From an uncultured Burkholderiales bacterium (GTDB taxonomy: Bacteria; Pseudomonadota; Gammaproteobacteria; Burkholderiales; Burkholderiaceae_C), in contig CAIZHQ010000014.1 of the NCBI GenBank assembly GCA_903932865.1, forward strand, positions 186,001-250,000: DNA of 64,000 nucleotides. The letters are read 5' to 3'. Positions 62,728 to 64,000 of this stretch are shown in pieces. The position numbers and the translations under genes were made by a program. The notes under the pieces were generated by a model that saw nothing but the letters and a program-made list of their open reading frames with translations, did no database searches and had not been told where the DNA came from. The first letter of the stretch is position 1; each line of letters begins with the position of its first letter.

Positions 62728-63609
62728 ATGGGCATGCTCGACGGTTTCGGCATGGACACCATCACCATGTCGGGCACCCTGGAGGCCAAGCTGGCCGCCA
62801 TGAAGGGCGCAGGCTTTTCTCAGGTGATGTTGATGGCGCGCGATTTGGTCACGCACTCGGGTGGGGTGCAAGCCGCTGTGGCGGCGGTGCAGGCCAGCGG
62901 GATGCGGCCCACAGGCTTTCAGGTGCTGCGCGATTTTGAGGGCCTGTCAGGACACCTGCACAGCTACAAGCTCGACATCGCCAAATCCATGCTCCAAATG
63001 TGCGCGGCTACAGGCAGCAAAGTCTTGTTGGCGTGTTCGTCCACTTCTCGCCACGCCACGCAAGACCTCGACGCCATCGCCGCCGACCTGAAAAAACTCG
63101 CCATGTTGGCGGTGCCGCTGGGCATCCAGATCGCTTACGAAGCGCTGTCCTGGGGCCGCACCGTCAACGAATTCACCACCAGCTGGGACGTGGTCTGCCG
63201 CGCCGACTGCCCCAACTTGGGGCTGTGCATCGACTCGTTCCACATCTTCGCCGCCAAAACTTCCTTGGACGAGATTGAAGAACTGGATCCGTCCAAAATC
63301 TTTTTGGTGCAGTTGTCCGACTTCATGTGGCAAGAAACCCCGACTTTTGAAGAACGCATGACCACGGCCCGCACTTTCCGCGTGTTCCCCGGCGAGGGCG
63401 TGCACAGCGAACAACTGGCCGATCTGGTGCTGCGCCTGGACCGTATCGGCTACCGGGGTGACTACAGCTTTGAGGTCTTCAACGACGACTACCAGCAACT
63501 GCCGCTGGACACCGTAGCCGAGCGGGCCCGCAAGAGCGCCACTTGGTTGCACCAGGACGTGCTTCACAAAGCCGCGCCGCTGCCTGAATGGACACGGTAC
63601 AGGGCTTGA
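62728..63609 (+). CDS. 3-dehydroshikimate dehydratase, TIM-barrel catalytic half (QuiC1-like)
   Basis: 293 residues from the ATG at 62728 (GAGG seven bases upstream); a GTG at 62716 overlapping the previous stop is the alternative. Sugar-phosphate isomerase-like barrel with the four metal ligands expected for bacterial dehydroshikimate dehydratase: Glu138 (IAYEALSWGR), Asp169 (CIDSFHIF), Gln195 (LVQLSDF) and Glu249 (SFEVFND). It would convert 3-dehydroshikimate to protocatechuate, the substrate of the pmd operon. Gene symbol left open because the enzyme is split. Confidence 0.87.
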   Translation: MGMLDGFGMDTITMSGTLEAKLAAMKGAGFSQVMLMARDLVTHSGGVQAAVAAVQASGMRPTGFQVLRDFEGLSGHLHSYKLDIAKSMLQMCAATGSKVLLACSSTSRHATQDLDAIAADLKKLAMLAVPLGIQIAYEALSWGRTVNEFTTSWDVVCRADCPNLGLCIDSFHIFAAKTSLDEIEELDPSKIFLVQLSDFMWQETPTFEERMTTARTFRVFPGEGVHSEQLADLVLRLDRIGYRGDYSFEVFNDDYQQLPLDTVAERARKSATWLHQDVLHKAAPLPEWTRYRA

Positions 63610-63620
63610 CTTGCGGACCT

Positions 63621-64000
63621 TTAGCGATTGATTGACAGTGCGCGCCTGATGCGCCACCACGCAAACAAACCATGGTTGGCCCAGGCCGTGGCCGCGCAGA
63701 CCAAGGCGGTCCAAGCTGTGTGGCTGGGGTAGTGGGCCCCTCTGAGGGTCTGCGACAGCCCGAGGGCCAACCCGCTCAGCACAATCACCCCGGTCATGGC
63801 CTGTCCCATTCGTTGCTGGTCGGTGTCATTTGAGGTCAACCACGGCAAGCTCAGGGCGATGAAGGCAAAAGCACTCGAGGCGTGCCCGCCCGGAAAACAC
63901 GAACCAGCGCCGCCATCGCTGACCCCCCACGACCAGTGCGACACATAGCTGGCCACCCCCCCAAAGGCTTGTAATTCCCAAGGGCAGCTGGTCAGACTGA
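63621..64000 (-). CDS. PAP2-family phosphatase (5' end beyond the window)
   Basis: The frame is open to the right edge (codons from SLTSCPWELQAFGG onward), so the N-terminus is missing; about 126 residues are visible. The phosphatase motifs are FPGGHASSAFAF (the PSGH-type box with catalytic His) and LRGAHYPSHTAWTAL (the SRxxxxxHxxxD-type box, where Thr-Ala-Trp stands in place of the usual Asp). Several hydrophobic helices indicate a membrane lipid phosphatase. It is transcribed toward the dehydratase gene, ending 11 bp from it. Confidence 0.85.
   Translation of the reverse strand, partial: SLTSCPWELQAFGGVASYVSHWSWGVSDGGAGSCFPGGHASSAFAFIALSLPWLTSNDTDQQRMGQAMTGVIVLSGLALGLSQTLRGAHYPSHTAWTALVCAATAWANHGLFAWWRIRRALSINR

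Overview
The window looks like a chromosomal catabolic region of a betaproteobacterium, most likely Burkholderiales and close to Comamonadaceae. The reasons are its fairly high GC, three Bug/TctC-type periplasmic binding proteins, and a protocatechuate 4,5-cleavage operon in the order pmdE-F-D-A-B-C, the order known from Comamonas. No rRNA, tRNA, CRISPR array, insertion sequence or phage gene was seen. Almost all the DNA is coding, in short operons with 4-bp ATGA/GTGA overlaps.

Left part (1-23,190). A plus-strand operon (279-7,372) holds an aldehyde dehydrogenase, a benzoylformate-decarboxylase-like ThDP enzyme, a Bug binding protein and two FAD aromatic hydroxylases. It converges on a minus-strand pair (PdxA-like dehydrogenase plus Bug protein) that diverges from a GntR regulator; a perfect 16-bp palindrome lies between them. 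A mixed stretch follows: an MlrC (M81) peptidase, a C45 acyltransferase/hydrolase, a transglutaminase-unknown-esterase trio, a metallo-beta-lactamase-fold hydrolase with a 2-keto-4-pentenoate hydratase, and an SOS nuclease (cho) behind a textbook LexA box. Then come a serine beta-lactamase-fold hydrolase, an HNH protein, a SOUL protein and a peptide-type ABC binding protein.

Centre (22,279-34,981). A LysR gene diverges from the protocatechuate 4,5-cleavage operon (pmdE, pmdF, an inserted lipoprotein acylase, pmdD, pmdA, pmdB, pmdC, MFS transporter). The operon's gaps carry several copies of a palindromic intergenic repeat. An esterase, a small membrane protein, housekeeping-type aroE and a 2[4Fe-4S] ferredoxin follow.

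Right part (35,000-64,000). This is a dense accessory catabolic island. It has a CoA transferase, an acyl-CoA dehydrogenase, two TIM-barrel isomerase-like proteins and three 3-ketosteroid-dehydrogenase-like flavoproteins, one fused to a NIPSNAP domain. It also has four SDRs (one frameshifted), a 3-hydroxyisobutyrate-dehydrogenase-like enzyme, two extra AroE-like dehydrogenases, a TctCBA transporter, a DctPQM TRAP transporter and five regulators (IclR, AraC, MarR, TetR and an IclR remnant). The last operon (57,916-63,609) joins a TRAP transporter, an NAD-type shikimate/quinate dehydrogenase and a 3-dehydroshikimate dehydratase split into two genes. Together they would import a hydroaromatic acid and turn it into protocatechuate, which the pmd operon opens and carries to pyruvate and oxaloacetate. 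The ketosteroid-dehydrogenase-like flavoproteins and SDRs suggest that other saturated or partly saturated rings are aromatised and funnelled the same way; this is inference. The window ends inside a PAP2-family phosphatase gene.
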